Shown in pieces: positions 17,191 through 26,026 of a stretch of 37,123 nucleotides of DNA. Each line of letters starts with the position of its first letter. Position 1 is the first letter of the stretch. Where the stretch lies: contig PLSV01000337.1 of assembly GCA_003165235.1 (NCBI GenBank), forward strand, positions 1 to 37,123, in the 5' to 3' direction. The stretch comes from Syntrophobacteraceae bacterium (lineage in GTDB: Bacteria; Desulfobacterota; Syntrophobacteria; Syntrophobacterales; Syntrophobacteraceae). The notes beneath the pieces are model-generated. The model saw nothing but the letters and a program-made list of their open reading frames with translations. It was not told where the DNA came from and searched no databases. A program made the translations under genes and the position numbers.

Positions 17191-18987
17191 TTGGAGGCGA
17201 AAGGTCGCTGGGGACAATTGAAAGAGATTATAACCACACCAGGACAATCACCCGCACAAGGTGGTCTCAGAATAGCGCTGATCTATGCAGCAGCCGGAGC
17301 GCTGTGGATCGTTTCCTCCGATCTGGTGGTGGATTTGATTTTCGGCCAATCCAGGGCGGCGCTCGCGGCGCAAACTGTTAAAGGCTGGGTTTTCGTCGGC
17401 GCCTCCGCCCTGTTCATCTATCTGCTCACCAGCAGGACCGTCTCCTCCATAAAAAAGTCCGAGAAAGCGCTCTCTGAAAGCCAACAGCTTCCATCCACGC
17501 TCTTTGAGAACCTTCAGGGAATGGTTTACCGCTGCAAGGGCGAGGGCCGCCCGCTCGATTTCGTCAGCCCCGGGGCCGTTGAGTTGACGGGATATTCCAT
17601 TTCCGAATTGAGTCAAAAACGAAAGCTCACCGACCTGATTCTGGAGGAAGACCGCGAGACAGTCAGGTCGAAGACCCAGGACGCTTTGGCCAACAGGCGG
17701 CCCTTCAAGCTGATCTACCGAATCCAGGCCGCCGACGGCCGGATTAAATGGGTGCGGGAGCAGGGCCTGGGCATTTACTCTCAAGACGGCCGGCTACTCG
17801 GAATAGAAGGTTTCGTTGCGGATATCTCCGGGCGCAAACGCATCGAAGAAGCCCTGGAAAGATCGGAGGAACTCTACAAAGCCCTTGCGGAAGGCACATC
17901 AGACGCTATCTTCATGGTGGACAGGAACCGCGATATAGTTTCGGTCAATCATGCTTTTCTAAACCTTTTCGGCTTTTCGAGTCAAGAGATCATCGGGCAG
18001 TCTATAAGACTTTTACACCCTTCGGATGAAAGCTTCATCGAGTTCGCGAAACTGGCCTATTCCGCCTTCGAACATGGACCCATCAGGATGGAATTGGAAT
18101 TGAAGAAAAAAGACGGAACAGTTTTCCCGGTGGAGGGGACCTTTTCGGCCATCGAGGGACCTGAGAGCGCAGTCGGAGGGCACGTAGGAATCATAAGGGA
18201 TATAACCGAACGTAAAAAAGCGGATAAGGAACTCGGGGAATACCGGGAACATCTCGAGGAGATGGTGCATGAGCGCACGCGTGAACTCAAGGAGGCGCAA
18301 GCTGCGCTCGTGCAAAGAGAGAAGCTCAAGACGCTGGGCGCCACGGCTGCTGAAGTCGCTCACGAGATCAGGAATCCGCTTGTTTCAATAGGCGGCTTTG
18401 CGCGGAGGCTGCAGAAAAAATATCCCGAATCTCCGGAGGCCGAGATTATCCTGAAGGAAACCGAACGGCTCGAAACAATGCTCAGCCGGCTGCGCGATTA
18501 TCTGCGCCCGGTGGACATGAAATCGCGAGAATGCCACGTGAATGAGATTCTTACCGATTCGGTCGCGATCCTCGGTCCGGATTTGAACAAAGATAAAGTG
18601 AAAATCAATTTGAATCTTTATCCCGGTCTGCCTACGGCCCACGTTGACCCGGCCCTGCTCACCCAGGTCTTTGTCGCAATGATTCGAAACGCCGTGGAAA
18701 TGATGGACCTGGAAAAAGAGATAACTATGAAGACCTATTACGGCGAGCACAGCATCTATGTGGACATGATCAGCCCGGTCGCGGGGAAAAAACTCTGGGA
18801 CCCCGAGCTTATGCTTCTGCCATTCGAAAAGGGGACCGGGATTTCCTCGACATTTAAGCTCCTTAAGGAAATGGGCGGCGCGCTCTCTTTTTCCAAATAC
18901 GACTCAAAGGCCAAATTTACGGTTTCGTTGGTTAAATGCAATGAAGCCGCGCACGGCAAAGTGATTGAGGAGCAGCAACCGGGGTGA
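17191..18987 (+). CDS. PAS-domain sensor histidine kinase, G1 box not recognisable
   Basis: Membrane-bound kinase of about 598 residues. Two membrane helices (about 27-45 and 64-82) precede PAS domain 1 (about 100-220, ending with a PAC motif) and PAS domain 2 (about 225-345). A coiled coil and the HisKA dimerisation helix follow, with phospho-acceptor H391 (AAEVAHEIRNPLVSIGG). The ATPase domain has an N box (MIRNAVEMM, N500), but where DxGxG is expected the sequence reads ISPVAGKKLWDPEL. Then come LLPFEKGTGISSTFKLLKEMGG, an F/G2-like region. No ATG lies before the membrane helices; translation must begin at TTG 17191 or TTG 17218, the latter with GGGGA just upstream. No response regulator is adjacent. 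It may be a weak kinase or a phosphatase-biased sensor (inference). Confidence 0.85.
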   Translation: MEAKGRWGQLKEIITTPGQSPAQGGLRIALIYAAAGALWIVSSDLVVDLIFGQSRAALAAQTVKGWVFVGASALFIYLLTSRTVSSIKKSEKALSESQQLPSTLFENLQGMVYRCKGEGRPLDFVSPGAVELTGYSISELSQKRKLTDLILEEDRETVRSKTQDALANRRPFKLIYRIQAADGRIKWVREQGLGIYSQDGRLLGIEGFVADISGRKRIEEALERSEELYKALAEGTSDAIFMVDRNRDIVSVNHAFLNLFGFSSQEIIGQSIRLLHPSDESFIEFAKLAYSAFEHGPIRMELELKKKDGTVFPVEGTFSAIEGPESAVGGHVGIIRDITERKKADKELGEYREHLEEMVHERTRELKEAQAALVQREKLKTLGATAAEVAHEIRNPLVSIGGFARRLQKKYPESPEAEIILKETERLETMLSRLRDYLRPVDMKSRECHVNEILTDSVAILGPDLNKDKVKINLNLYPGLPTAHVDPALLTQVFVAMIRNAVEMMDLEKEITMKTYYGEHSIYVDMISPVAGKKLWDPELMLLPFEKGTGISSTFKLLKEMGGALSFSKYDSKAKFTVSLVKCNEAAHGKVIEEQQPG

Positions 18988-19166
18988 TTCCGGCAGCGAA
19001 ACAAGCAGCAGAATAACCGGGAGCACGCATCGATTCCGGGGGCTCAATTCGAGACAGTTATTCATGTCCCTTTGGGCTGTCCTGAAACAATGAAAAGACC
19101 TGTAGGCAGGGTGCCGGGCGTAAGCGGAGCGCAGCCCACCAAAACTTTTTGCAACAGGAGGTTACC
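18988..19166 (+). other. Spacer with GC-rich dispersed-repeat-like block
   Basis: About 180 bases. Positions 19105-19140 (GGTGCCGGGCGTAAGCGGAG onward) resemble a short sequence often scattered in environmental genomes. It forms no strong hairpin here. The ribosome site of the acyl-CoA dehydrogenase lies at 19152-19161. Confidence 0.3.
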
Positions 19167-20315
19167 ATGGATTTCCGAATGCCGGTCGAATTCGAAGAAA
19201 ATCTTGAGATCTATAAGAAGTTCCTCTCTGAACGCCTCACCCCTAACCTTAGTAAATGGTCCGCCGAAAAGGAGGTCCCCCGTGACTTCTTCCGCGAACT
19301 TGGCGCCCATAACTGGTTGGGGCTGGAACCGGACGGCAACGGTTACCGCGAGCACCAGGCGCTCAAAGCGGCCCTCATGCAGGAACAACTCGGGATTGTC
19401 TCGCCTGGCGTAGGGGTGGCCGTCCTGGTTCAAATCTCACTGGGCGCAAAGGGAATAACTCTTTTCGGGAGCCCGGAACAGAAAAGCCTTTACCTTCCTC
19501 CCGCCGCTCGAGGCGAAACCCTGATTTGTCTCGGCAATACCGAGTCGGGCGCCGGAAGTGACGTCGCAGGAATAGCTTCAAAGGCGAAAAAAGTGGACGG
19601 AGGATGGACACTAAGTGGAATCAAATCCTTCGTGACCAACGGCTATATAAGCGACCTTGCCCTCATTACGGCGATCTCGGACCCGGACGCGCCCAGAACC
19701 AGCCGGATTTCCATGTTCCTCGTCGACCTGTCCTCCAAAGGAATCACCCGCTCCAAGCTCCACAAGGAAGTCTGGATTCCGTCCGATCTCACGCGCATTC
19801 AGCTCAGTGACGTTTTCGTGCCGGAGGCCAACCTGATCGGCAAGCGGGGACGAGGACTTCAGCAGGTGCTCGAGATTTTCACCAACAGCCGAATCACTAT
19901 CAGCGCACTAACTCTGGGTACGGCCGAAGGGGCGTTCCGAAACGGCATCGAACATGCCAAAAAGAGGCAGATTTTCGGCCAGCGATTGATCGATTTCCAG
20001 GCGAAATCATTCGAGGCCGCCGATTTTTACAGCAAAATCGAAGCAGCCCGGTTAATACTCTGGAAAACCTGCTGGGAAAAAGATCAGGGGCTCGATTTCA
20101 GGCTGGGGGCTTCAATCGCTAAATATCTTTCCGTCGACCTGGCGAGGGCCGTCGGAACTTGGGCGGCGGACCTGTTCGGGGCGGCCTCGGTTATGTTCGA
20201 TCACCCCATCCACAAATACCCTATGGACGCATGGGCCTCCTCGCTGGGCGAAGGCACTCAGGACGTCCAGAAACTCATCATCTTCAGGGAAATTATGAAG
20301 TCCAGCTACGCGTGA
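19167..20315 (+). CDS. Acyl-CoA dehydrogenase family protein
   Basis: FAD flavoprotein of 382 residues that oxidises acyl-CoA to 2-enoyl-CoA, passing electrons to electron-transfer flavoprotein. The helical N-domain is followed by the flavin/substrate strand LGNTESGAGSDVAGIASKAK (family form CxTEPxAGSD) and the middle beta domain (SGIKSFVTNG). The C-terminal helical domain contains KRQIFGQRLIDFQAKSFEAAD and ends SLGEGTQDVQKLIIFREI, where E362 is at the position of the usual catalytic base. AACAGGAGG lies five bases before the ATG. The substrate chain is unknown; it could serve fatty, branched or aromatic acyl-CoAs. The gap of 47 bases to the DUF4412-like gene suggests co-transcription. Confidence 0.92.
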   Translation: MDFRMPVEFEENLEIYKKFLSERLTPNLSKWSAEKEVPRDFFRELGAHNWLGLEPDGNGYREHQALKAALMQEQLGIVSPGVGVAVLVQISLGAKGITLFGSPEQKSLYLPPAARGETLICLGNTESGAGSDVAGIASKAKKVDGGWTLSGIKSFVTNGYISDLALITAISDPDAPRTSRISMFLVDLSSKGITRSKLHKEVWIPSDLTRIQLSDVFVPEANLIGKRGRGLQQVLEIFTNSRITISALTLGTAEGAFRNGIEHAKKRQIFGQRLIDFQAKSFEAADFYSKIEAARLILWKTCWEKDQGLDFRLGASIAKYLSVDLARAVGTWAADLFGAASVMFDHPIHKYPMDAWASSLGEGTQDVQKLIIFREIMKSSYA

Positions 20316-20362
20316 TGCCGGATACTCAAAATCAGTTTACTGGAAGAAATGAAAGGAAACGG

Positions 20363-21070
20363 ATGAGGATAAAAAAATGGGCATTGTGCCTGGGTATTAT
20401 GGCCCTTTTTACCGGATTATGCGCTCCCTCGACCAACGCCGATCTTTACTGGGAAGCTGAAACCGTCTCCACCAATATTCCAAACCAGCCTGACGGCGCC
20501 TCGATCCAGAAAAACTATTTCACCTCCAACGCCTCGCGAGTTGAATTGGGTGACGCCAAGGTAATAATCGTAGACTACAACGCCATGGAGCTCTACTCGC
20601 TCGACACGAAAACAAAAACCTTCAGTGAGCTGAATTTAAATCAACTGCCGGGGCTTCCCGGGGTGGCCGCTTCCGATCAGAAGAAAATGGCCGAAATAAT
20701 GGGGGCCGTCATGGGGACCCAGGTTACTCCTACAGATGAATTGAAAACCATCGCGGGCTACAAGTGCCGCAAGTATAATGTGCGTATGGCGGTGATGAAC
20801 GGAGAATACTGGGTTTCAAAAGATGTGCGGGGCTACCAGGAGCTGAAGGCCCTGGGGGCTAAAGTGGGCGCCATCGCGGAGCGCAATCCAATGCTCAGGC
20901 AGATCGATTTTACCGGCATTGTCGAAAAGCTTGGCGGTTTCCCCGTTTACACCGTCAATCATGTCATGGGCGGAACTCTTGAAAGCACGCTCAAAAAAAT
21001 CGAGCAGAAGTCTCTGGACCCGGCGCTGTTTATCGTCCCCAAAGACTATGCTATGAAAAAGAGCAGGTGA
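20363..21070 (+). CDS. Secreted DUF4412-like protein
   Basis: Exported protein of 235 residues with a signal peptide (MRIKKWALCLGIMALFTGLC, cleavage around residue 27 before DLYWEAE). The mature part is beta-rich, with a central YNAMELYSLDTKTKTFSELN segment and a later YKCRKYNVRM ... GEYWVSKD segment, the layout of the DUF4412 family of periplasmic or outer-membrane-associated proteins. The Cys at 20 is not in a clean lipobox. AAAGGA stands about seven bases before the ATG. It follows the acyl-CoA dehydrogenase by 47 bases. Function unknown; family members resemble LolA-like lipid-carrier folds, but that is a weak comparison. Confidence 0.7.
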   Translation: MRIKKWALCLGIMALFTGLCAPSTNADLYWEAETVSTNIPNQPDGASIQKNYFTSNASRVELGDAKVIIVDYNAMELYSLDTKTKTFSELNLNQLPGLPGVAASDQKKMAEIMGAVMGTQVTPTDELKTIAGYKCRKYNVRMAVMNGEYWVSKDVRGYQELKALGAKVGAIAERNPMLRQIDFTGIVEKLGGFPVYTVNHVMGGTLESTLKKIEQKSLDPALFIVPKDYAMKKSR

Positions 21071-21196
21071 GCCCGAAGCAATCAAGCTGGCAAGCCCCTT
21101 CCGCGCATCTTTTGGGATGAGGCGCCCGGCCCTGAGGGCTTGGATATCCAATATCCGTCATCTTAGACGGAGTTGCGCTCAAATCGGGCGCCACAA

Positions 21197-21268
21197 GGGA
21201 GGGCATAAAGCCCTCCCCGACGCACAAGCCGCGCGACAATGCTGTAGGGGCTGGGATTATCCCCGCCC
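21197..21268. repeat. Pair of REP-like inverted repeats between convergent genes
   Basis: A perfect 8-bp hairpin GGGAGGGC-ATAAA-GCCCTCCC (21197-21217) is followed 30 bases later by GGGGCTGGG-ATTAT-CCCCGCCC (21247-21268, one mismatch). Both lack T tracts, so they look like dispersed REP-type units and may act as a bidirectional 3' end for the two convergent genes. Confidence 0.5.
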
Positions 21269-21796
21269 GGTCTTGATCTTGGTATGAGACGGACTGTGGC
21301 GCCAGCTCTCCTTCGCGTATTCTTCAAGCCCTTTGGGATCGAATCCGGCAATATAAGTCCACGCAGAGGTTTGCGAGCCGCCGGGCAGAGTTATGAACAC
21401 AAGCGCCCTTATGTAAGTTGATGGACACCCGGGCTGGAATTCCTCGAAGCTGTCCAGGAGCGGCAGCCTGGTTTCGGGATCGTTAAATATGAGCAACTCT
21501 CCCCGGACCTTCCCCCAACTGTAAGCGCCTGACGATCCCGGGCCTCCGGACTGCCTGCTTTTTAAAAAAGACTCGAATTTTTCCTGAGTTTCAATATCAG
21601 CGGCCACGCCGGCTGTCCCGTATGCGAGGATGTCCTCATCGGGAAGAGTCATCGCGGGAATTTCGGAACTGAGCTTGAAAAGCTTTCCCTGAAGCCATGC
21701 TGGAGAGGTCCGCAACACACCGGCACAGTATGCGTCATGATTTGGAAAGCCCCTCTTCAGGGTCCCGTACGCAAAGACCCGCAGTTCCGGCGTCAT
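21257..21796 (-). CDS. Gamma-glutamylcyclotransferase-like protein
   Basis: AIG2/GGCT-fold protein of 179 residues. The N-terminal signature RVFAYGTLKRGFPNH (residues 6-20) forms the YGTL substrate loop, and LDSFEEFQPGCPSTYIRAL near residue 130 is the usual place of the acidic catalytic residue and the closing Tyr-x-Arg. Members convert gamma-glutamyl amino acids or gamma-glutamylamines to 5-oxoproline. The insert with GGPGSSGAYSWG (about 96-110) is longer than in minimal members. The start is placed at the ATG at 21796 because the signature then lies near the N-terminus; the earlier in-frame ATG at 21847 adds 17 residues, and neither has a strong ribosome site. The stop lies inside the REP-like repeat. 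Confidence 0.8.
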   Translation of the reverse strand: MTPELRVFAYGTLKRGFPNHDAYCAGVLRTSPAWLQGKLFKLSSEIPAMTLPDEDILAYGTAGVAADIETQEKFESFLKSRQSGGPGSSGAYSWGKVRGELLIFNDPETRLPLLDSFEEFQPGCPSTYIRALVFITLPGGSQTSAWTYIAGFDPKGLEEYAKESWRHSPSHTKIKTGRG

Positions 21797-21883
21797 CACA
21801 GTTCCAGGCGATGTCAACGTTGGATAATGAAAACTTGACGGCTGCAAAGAGACAATACAATTGCCGAGGATGCCTCAGCGGCA

Positions 21884-21908
21884 AAAAGAAGGGCGCCCGA
21901 AGACGCCC
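21884..21908 (-). terminator. Terminator of the small hypothetical gene
   Basis: On the minus strand, stem GGGCG / CGCCC (21904-21908 with 21891-21895) has a TCTTCGGG loop and is followed by TTCTTTTT. It sits six bases past the stop codon of the gene at 21915. Confidence 0.65.
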
Positions 21909-21914
21909 CTGTTC

Positions 21915-22133
21915 TTACTTGGAGGAGGCACGCCTGCTTGGTCTTCTGTTGAACCTTCGGTGTGGTCTTGGCCGCAGGAAATCCACCCTGATATATTCAT
22001 GTTTGTTTACAAATGAAACGAACACCCGGTCTATGTTAAGCTCCTTTTGCACTACCGCCCTTATCAGGGCCGGGTCGGAATATTTGCTTATTCCGTGTTT
22101 GCGGTAATCGTCGGTTTTAATGTAAAGAGACAT
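21915..22133 (-). CDS. Small hypothetical protein, basic tail
   Basis: A 72-residue protein with a folded-looking first half (KTDDYRKHGISKYSDPALIR AND the following VVQKELNIDRVFVSF segment) and a strongly basic C-terminus (RPRPHRRFNRRPSRRASSK) suited to nucleic-acid binding. GGAGA lies about nine bases before the ATG and a good terminator follows, so it is probably a real gene. I do not recognise a family. Confidence 0.6.
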   Translation of the reverse strand: MSLYIKTDDYRKHGISKYSDPALIRAVVQKELNIDRVFVSFVNKHEYIRVDFLRPRPHRRFNRRPSRRASSK

Positions 22134-22354
22134 CGGGCAATCTCTCCGCCAGCCAAAATTGGGGGCTTCGCAGTTTCACTGGACAGGTTAAGCTTAATTA
22201 GAAAAGCCACAGGACGAAAAGGTTTTTCAAAGCCCATGGTCTTTCCTGGTTTTTCCCCCTGCTTTTATGTTAACAAGTTATAGGGATTTTTCAAATACCA
22301 GGAACCTGTCCTTAAACTATACAACATTTCACCCTCTCTTGTCAGCTATTTGCG

Positions 22355-24568
22355 ATGGAAAATCAGAATTCGCTCAAAAATACCGGCGGTAAGCTTCAGG
22401 GGCTGGTTGAACGGATCACGTTCACCTCCGAAGAGGATGGCTATAGCGTGGTGAAGATAAAGGCTCCCGGATACAGGGACCTGGTCACGGTAGTTGGAAA
22501 CTTTGTCTCACTGTGCCCTGGCGAGACGCTTCTGATGGAGGGGACCTGGAGCGCCCATGCCCGTTTCGGCAGACAGTTTCGAGTCGATCGCTACGAGACG
22601 ACTGCGCCGTCAACGGTTCCGGGAATAAGGAAATATCTGGGATCGGGCCTTATACGCGGGATCGGACCTAAGATGGCCGAACGCATAGTAAAGCGTTTTG
22701 CCGAAAAAACCCTGGATATCATCGAAAGTCAAGTAGAGCGCCTCCTCGAGATCGACGGGATCGGCAAATACCGCGTAGGGCAGATACAAAAGGCATGGGG
22801 GGAGCAAAAAGAAATCCGCACGCTAATGATCTTCCTGCGCTCCAACGGGGCGAGCGCGGTCCTCGCATCCCGTATTTTTAAGAATTACGGGCAGCAGTCT
22901 GTCGATATCGTCAGGGAAAATCCATATCGCCTGGCGATGGACATTACTGGAGTGGGGTTCCTCACTGCGGACAGACTCGCCGTGAACCTCGGATTCGCAG
23001 CCGACTCCCCGTTGAGGGCGGAAGCGGGCATCCTTTTTGTTTTGCATGAGTCTGCCGAAGAGGGACACGTCTACATGCCCTGTTCTTTGCTGATGGAACT
23101 GTGCCGCAACAGACTCCAGATTGAAACGCATATCCTGGAAGAAGCGTTGTCCCGGCTGAGAGCAGACATGCGTATAAAAGAGGAAAAACTTCCGCCTGCC
23201 GCTTCCGGGCAGTTCGAAGATGAGCGTGCGATCTACCTGCGCCCCCTGCACGCTTCTGAAGTCGGCGCCGCCGCACGATTCGACGCCATCCGGCGTTACA
23301 GGAGGCTGCAACCCAGGATAGATTCACAAGAGGCTCTCAATTGGGTCCGCGGGCGTCTGAATTTCTCGCTGGCGCCTCTTCAGCAGGAAGCGGTCAAGCA
23401 GGCCCTCCGCGAAAAAGTTATCGTAATAACGGGAGGACCTGGCACGGGCAAAACCACCCTTGTCAGGGCAATTCTTGCCATATACGAGCGTATCGGGGCG
23501 CGCGTCAGCCTGGCGGCGCCCACCGGCCGAGCCGCAAAGAAGCTCTCAGAGACCACCGGGCATCCAGCCGCGACAATTCACAGGCTACTGGAATTCAGTC
23601 CCCAACTGGGCGGGTTTCAGCGAAACGAGCACAAACCTCTTCCCACCGACCTCCTGATCGTGGACGAGATTTCCATGATGGACATAGTAATTGCCAACCA
23701 CTTGCTCAAGGCGCTCCCTTCTCAGGCAGTTCTAATTCTGGTGGGCGATTCCGACCAGCTTCCGTCCGTTGGTCCGGGAAAGGTGCTTGGCGATATTATC
23801 GAATCGGGCAGATTCCCGGTAATCCGTTTAACAGAGATATTTCGGCAGGCCAGCCAAAGCCGGATCATTACAAACGCTCACCTCATCCGGCAGGGGGCCG
23901 TTCCCGACCTGCGGGCCGACAGCGGCCAAAAACAGGATTTCTACTTCATAAATAGAGAAGACCCGCAAGAGGCGTTGAAAACGATAGTCCAGCTCTGCAC
24001 TGAAAGGATTCCGCGCCGCTTCGGGCTCGACCCCATGGAGGATGTCCAGGTTCTGAGTCCCATGCACCGTGGAGAGGTGGGATCGCAAAACCTTAATTTC
24101 GTCCTTCAGAACGCCCTCAATCCAAGGGGAATAACGCTCGAATTAGCAGGCCGCACTTTCCGTATAAACGACAAAGTCATGCAGATAAGGAACAATTACG
24201 ACAAGGACGTGTTCAACGGAGATATTGGCCGCATCCGAAGGATCGATCATGAAAACGGGGAAATCCGGGTTGAATTCGACGGCCGGAGCGTAAAATACGA
24301 TTTTTCCGAACTCGAGGAACTCCTTCACGCCTACGCCATAAGCATTCACAAGTCACAGGGGAGCGAGTACCCTGCGGTGGTCTTCCCTCTGCTCACCCAA
24401 CACTTCATGATGCTGCAGCGCAACCTGCTCTATACGGCGGTAACCAGGGCAAGGAAACTGGTTGTGATAGTGGGATCGAAAAAAGCGCTCGCGATCGCGG
24501 TTAAAAACAACCGCATCCAGTCACGGTTCACCTTGCTCAAGGAACGGCTTTCCCCTCAGGCGCAATAG
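22355..24568 (+). CDS. recD2: RecD2-type ATP-dependent DNA helicase
   Basis: 5'-3' superfamily 1B helicase of 737 residues, acting in DNA repair without RecBC. An N-terminal OB-like segment (VERITFTSEEDGYSVVKIKA) is followed by helix-hairpin-helix repeats (about 85-240) and the motor. Walker A GGPGTGKTT is at about 359-367 and motif II LLIVDEISMMD at about 433-443. GDSDQLPSVGPG is motif III, and YAISIHKSQGSEYP with YTAVTRARKLVVIVG form motifs V and VI. All motor motifs look intact. No strong ribosome site precedes the ATG, which is the first in frame and fits the family start. It stands alone, flanked by gaps of about 220 and 120 bases. A short fragment of a second recD2-like gene lies at 33847. 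Confidence 0.95.
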   Translation: MENQNSLKNTGGKLQGLVERITFTSEEDGYSVVKIKAPGYRDLVTVVGNFVSLCPGETLLMEGTWSAHARFGRQFRVDRYETTAPSTVPGIRKYLGSGLIRGIGPKMAERIVKRFAEKTLDIIESQVERLLEIDGIGKYRVGQIQKAWGEQKEIRTLMIFLRSNGASAVLASRIFKNYGQQSVDIVRENPYRLAMDITGVGFLTADRLAVNLGFAADSPLRAEAGILFVLHESAEEGHVYMPCSLLMELCRNRLQIETHILEEALSRLRADMRIKEEKLPPAASGQFEDERAIYLRPLHASEVGAAARFDAIRRYRRLQPRIDSQEALNWVRGRLNFSLAPLQQEAVKQALREKVIVITGGPGTGKTTLVRAILAIYERIGARVSLAAPTGRAAKKLSETTGHPAATIHRLLEFSPQLGGFQRNEHKPLPTDLLIVDEISMMDIVIANHLLKALPSQAVLILVGDSDQLPSVGPGKVLGDIIESGRFPVIRLTEIFRQASQSRIITNAHLIRQGAVPDLRADSGQKQDFYFINREDPQEALKTIVQLCTERIPRRFGLDPMEDVQVLSPMHRGEVGSQNLNFVLQNALNPRGITLELAGRTFRINDKVMQIRNNYDKDVFNGDIGRIRRIDHENGEIRVEFDGRSVKYDFSELEELLHAYAISIHKSQGSEYPAVVFPLLTQHFMMLQRNLLYTAVTRARKLVVIVGSKKALAIAVKNNRIQSRFTLLKERLSPQAQ

Positions 24569-24691
24569 ATATTCTTGTGTTTCCTTCACAAAATTGATAA
24601 ATAAATCACCGCCGAGTCAGGAATTTAGTGGACCGGCTCGATTCGTTTTCGGCCTGCGGGCCGTTATGTCAACGCACGCAAAGGTCATTCC

Positions 24692-26026
24692 ATGAAAATA
24701 GCTGTCATCGGGACGGGTTACGTTGGACTGGTGAGCGGGGCCTGCTTTGCCGAATTCGGGCATGAGGTCACCTGCATGGATTATGATGAATCGAAAATTA
24801 TCCGGCTTAGTGAAGGGCAAATCCCCATTTATGAGCCGGGCCTTGAGGCAATAATAAAAAAGAATTCGCAGGCGGGCCGTCTCATTTTCTCAACCGAATA
24901 CGACCCCGCCATTCCCGAGGCGGAAGTGGTGTTCATTTCGGTGGGGACCCCGGCCTCGCGGCGCGGTGACGGTTATGCGGATCTTTCATATGTCTATGAA
25001 GCCGCCCGCCAGATGGCGCCTCATCTTCGCGACTACACGGTCGTGGTGAACAAGAGCACGGTCCCGGTGGGCACTGCCGCGCAGGTCAAAAGGATTATCT
25101 CCGAAACCAATCCTTCGGCCACTTTCGACGTTGCCAGCAACCCGGAGTTCCTTCGGGAGGGGGCCGCTATCAACGATTTCATGCGTCCCGACCGGGTCGT
25201 TCTGGGACTGGATTCCAAAAGGGCCGAAGAGGTGCTTCAATCAGTCTACAGGCCACTCTATTTGCTCGAAACCCCCTTTGTCATAACCACAATCGAGACG
25301 GCGGAGCTTATAAAATACGCGGCTAACGCCTTCCTGGCCACAAAGATCAGCTTCATAAACGAGGTCGCCAACCTTTGCGAGGAAATCGGCGGAAACGTCC
25401 AGGACGTAGCCAGGGGCATGGGGCTTGACGGCAGGATAGGGAAAAAATTTCTTCACGCGGGCCCCGGCTATGGCGGCTCGTGCTTTCCCAAAGACACTCA
25501 GGCCCTGCTCAGAATAGCCCAGGAAAATGGGGTGGCTTTCCGAATTGTCGAGGCGGTAATCGAAGTCAATGCCGCGCAGAGGGCGCGCATGACTCGAAAG
25601 ATCCGGCAGGCGATTGGCGGACATGAGAGCGGCAAAACCGTCGCTGTCCTTGGCCTCGCATTCAAGCCTGAAACAGACGACGTGAGGGACGCTCCGGCCA
25701 TTACCATTATCTCCAAGCTGGTTGAACACGGCGCATCGGTTCGCGCTCATGACCCCCAGGCGATGGACGAAGCGGCCAAATTGCTGGCCGGCGTAAAATT
25801 TTGCTCGACTCCGTATGAAGCATGCCAGGGCGCAGATGCCGTGGTGCTGATGACCGAATGGAACGAATACCGTGCGCTCGATCTGCTTCGCATTAAAAGC
25901 GCTCTTAAAAGCCCTGTGTTCGTCGATCTTCGCAACGTCTACAGACCGGCCGCGATGCAGCAGCTTGGATTCAGCTACCACAGCGTAGGAAGAAGCCCGG
26001 TGAATGGCCGCAAATATCAGGCTTAA
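24692..26026 (+). CDS. ugd: UDP-glucose 6-dehydrogenase
   Basis: Cytoplasmic enzyme making UDP-glucuronate from UDP-glucose with two NAD+, a precursor for surface polysaccharide; 444 residues, the normal length. The N-terminal Rossmann motif is GTGYVG (7-12). The active-site residues appear as K208 and N212 (ELIKYAANAF), C264 (GGSCFPKD, the thiohemiacetal Cys) and D268. The C-terminal domain carries GLAFKPETDDVRDAPA. A close UDP-mannose or N-acetyl variant cannot be fully excluded. AAGG precedes the ATG. Its last 23 bases overlap the next gene, indicating a shared transcript. Confidence 0.93.
   Translation: MKIAVIGTGYVGLVSGACFAEFGHEVTCMDYDESKIIRLSEGQIPIYEPGLEAIIKKNSQAGRLIFSTEYDPAIPEAEVVFISVGTPASRRGDGYADLSYVYEAARQMAPHLRDYTVVVNKSTVPVGTAAQVKRIISETNPSATFDVASNPEFLREGAAINDFMRPDRVVLGLDSKRAEEVLQSVYRPLYLLETPFVITTIETAELIKYAANAFLATKISFINEVANLCEEIGGNVQDVARGMGLDGRIGKKFLHAGPGYGGSCFPKDTQALLRIAQENGVAFRIVEAVIEVNAAQRARMTRKIRQAIGGHESGKTVAVLGLAFKPETDDVRDAPAITIISKLVEHGASVRAHDPQAMDEAAKLLAGVKFCSTPYEACQGADAVVLMTEWNEYRALDLLRIKSALKSPVFVDLRNVYRPAAMQQLGFSYHSVGRSPVNGRKYQA

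Noticed and set aside
23341-23955. Long open frame of about 200 codons overlapping recD2
   Set aside because: It overlaps the helicase motor in another frame; its Ser/Arg/Gly-rich composition is that of a shadow, and all RecD2 motifs are in the main frame.
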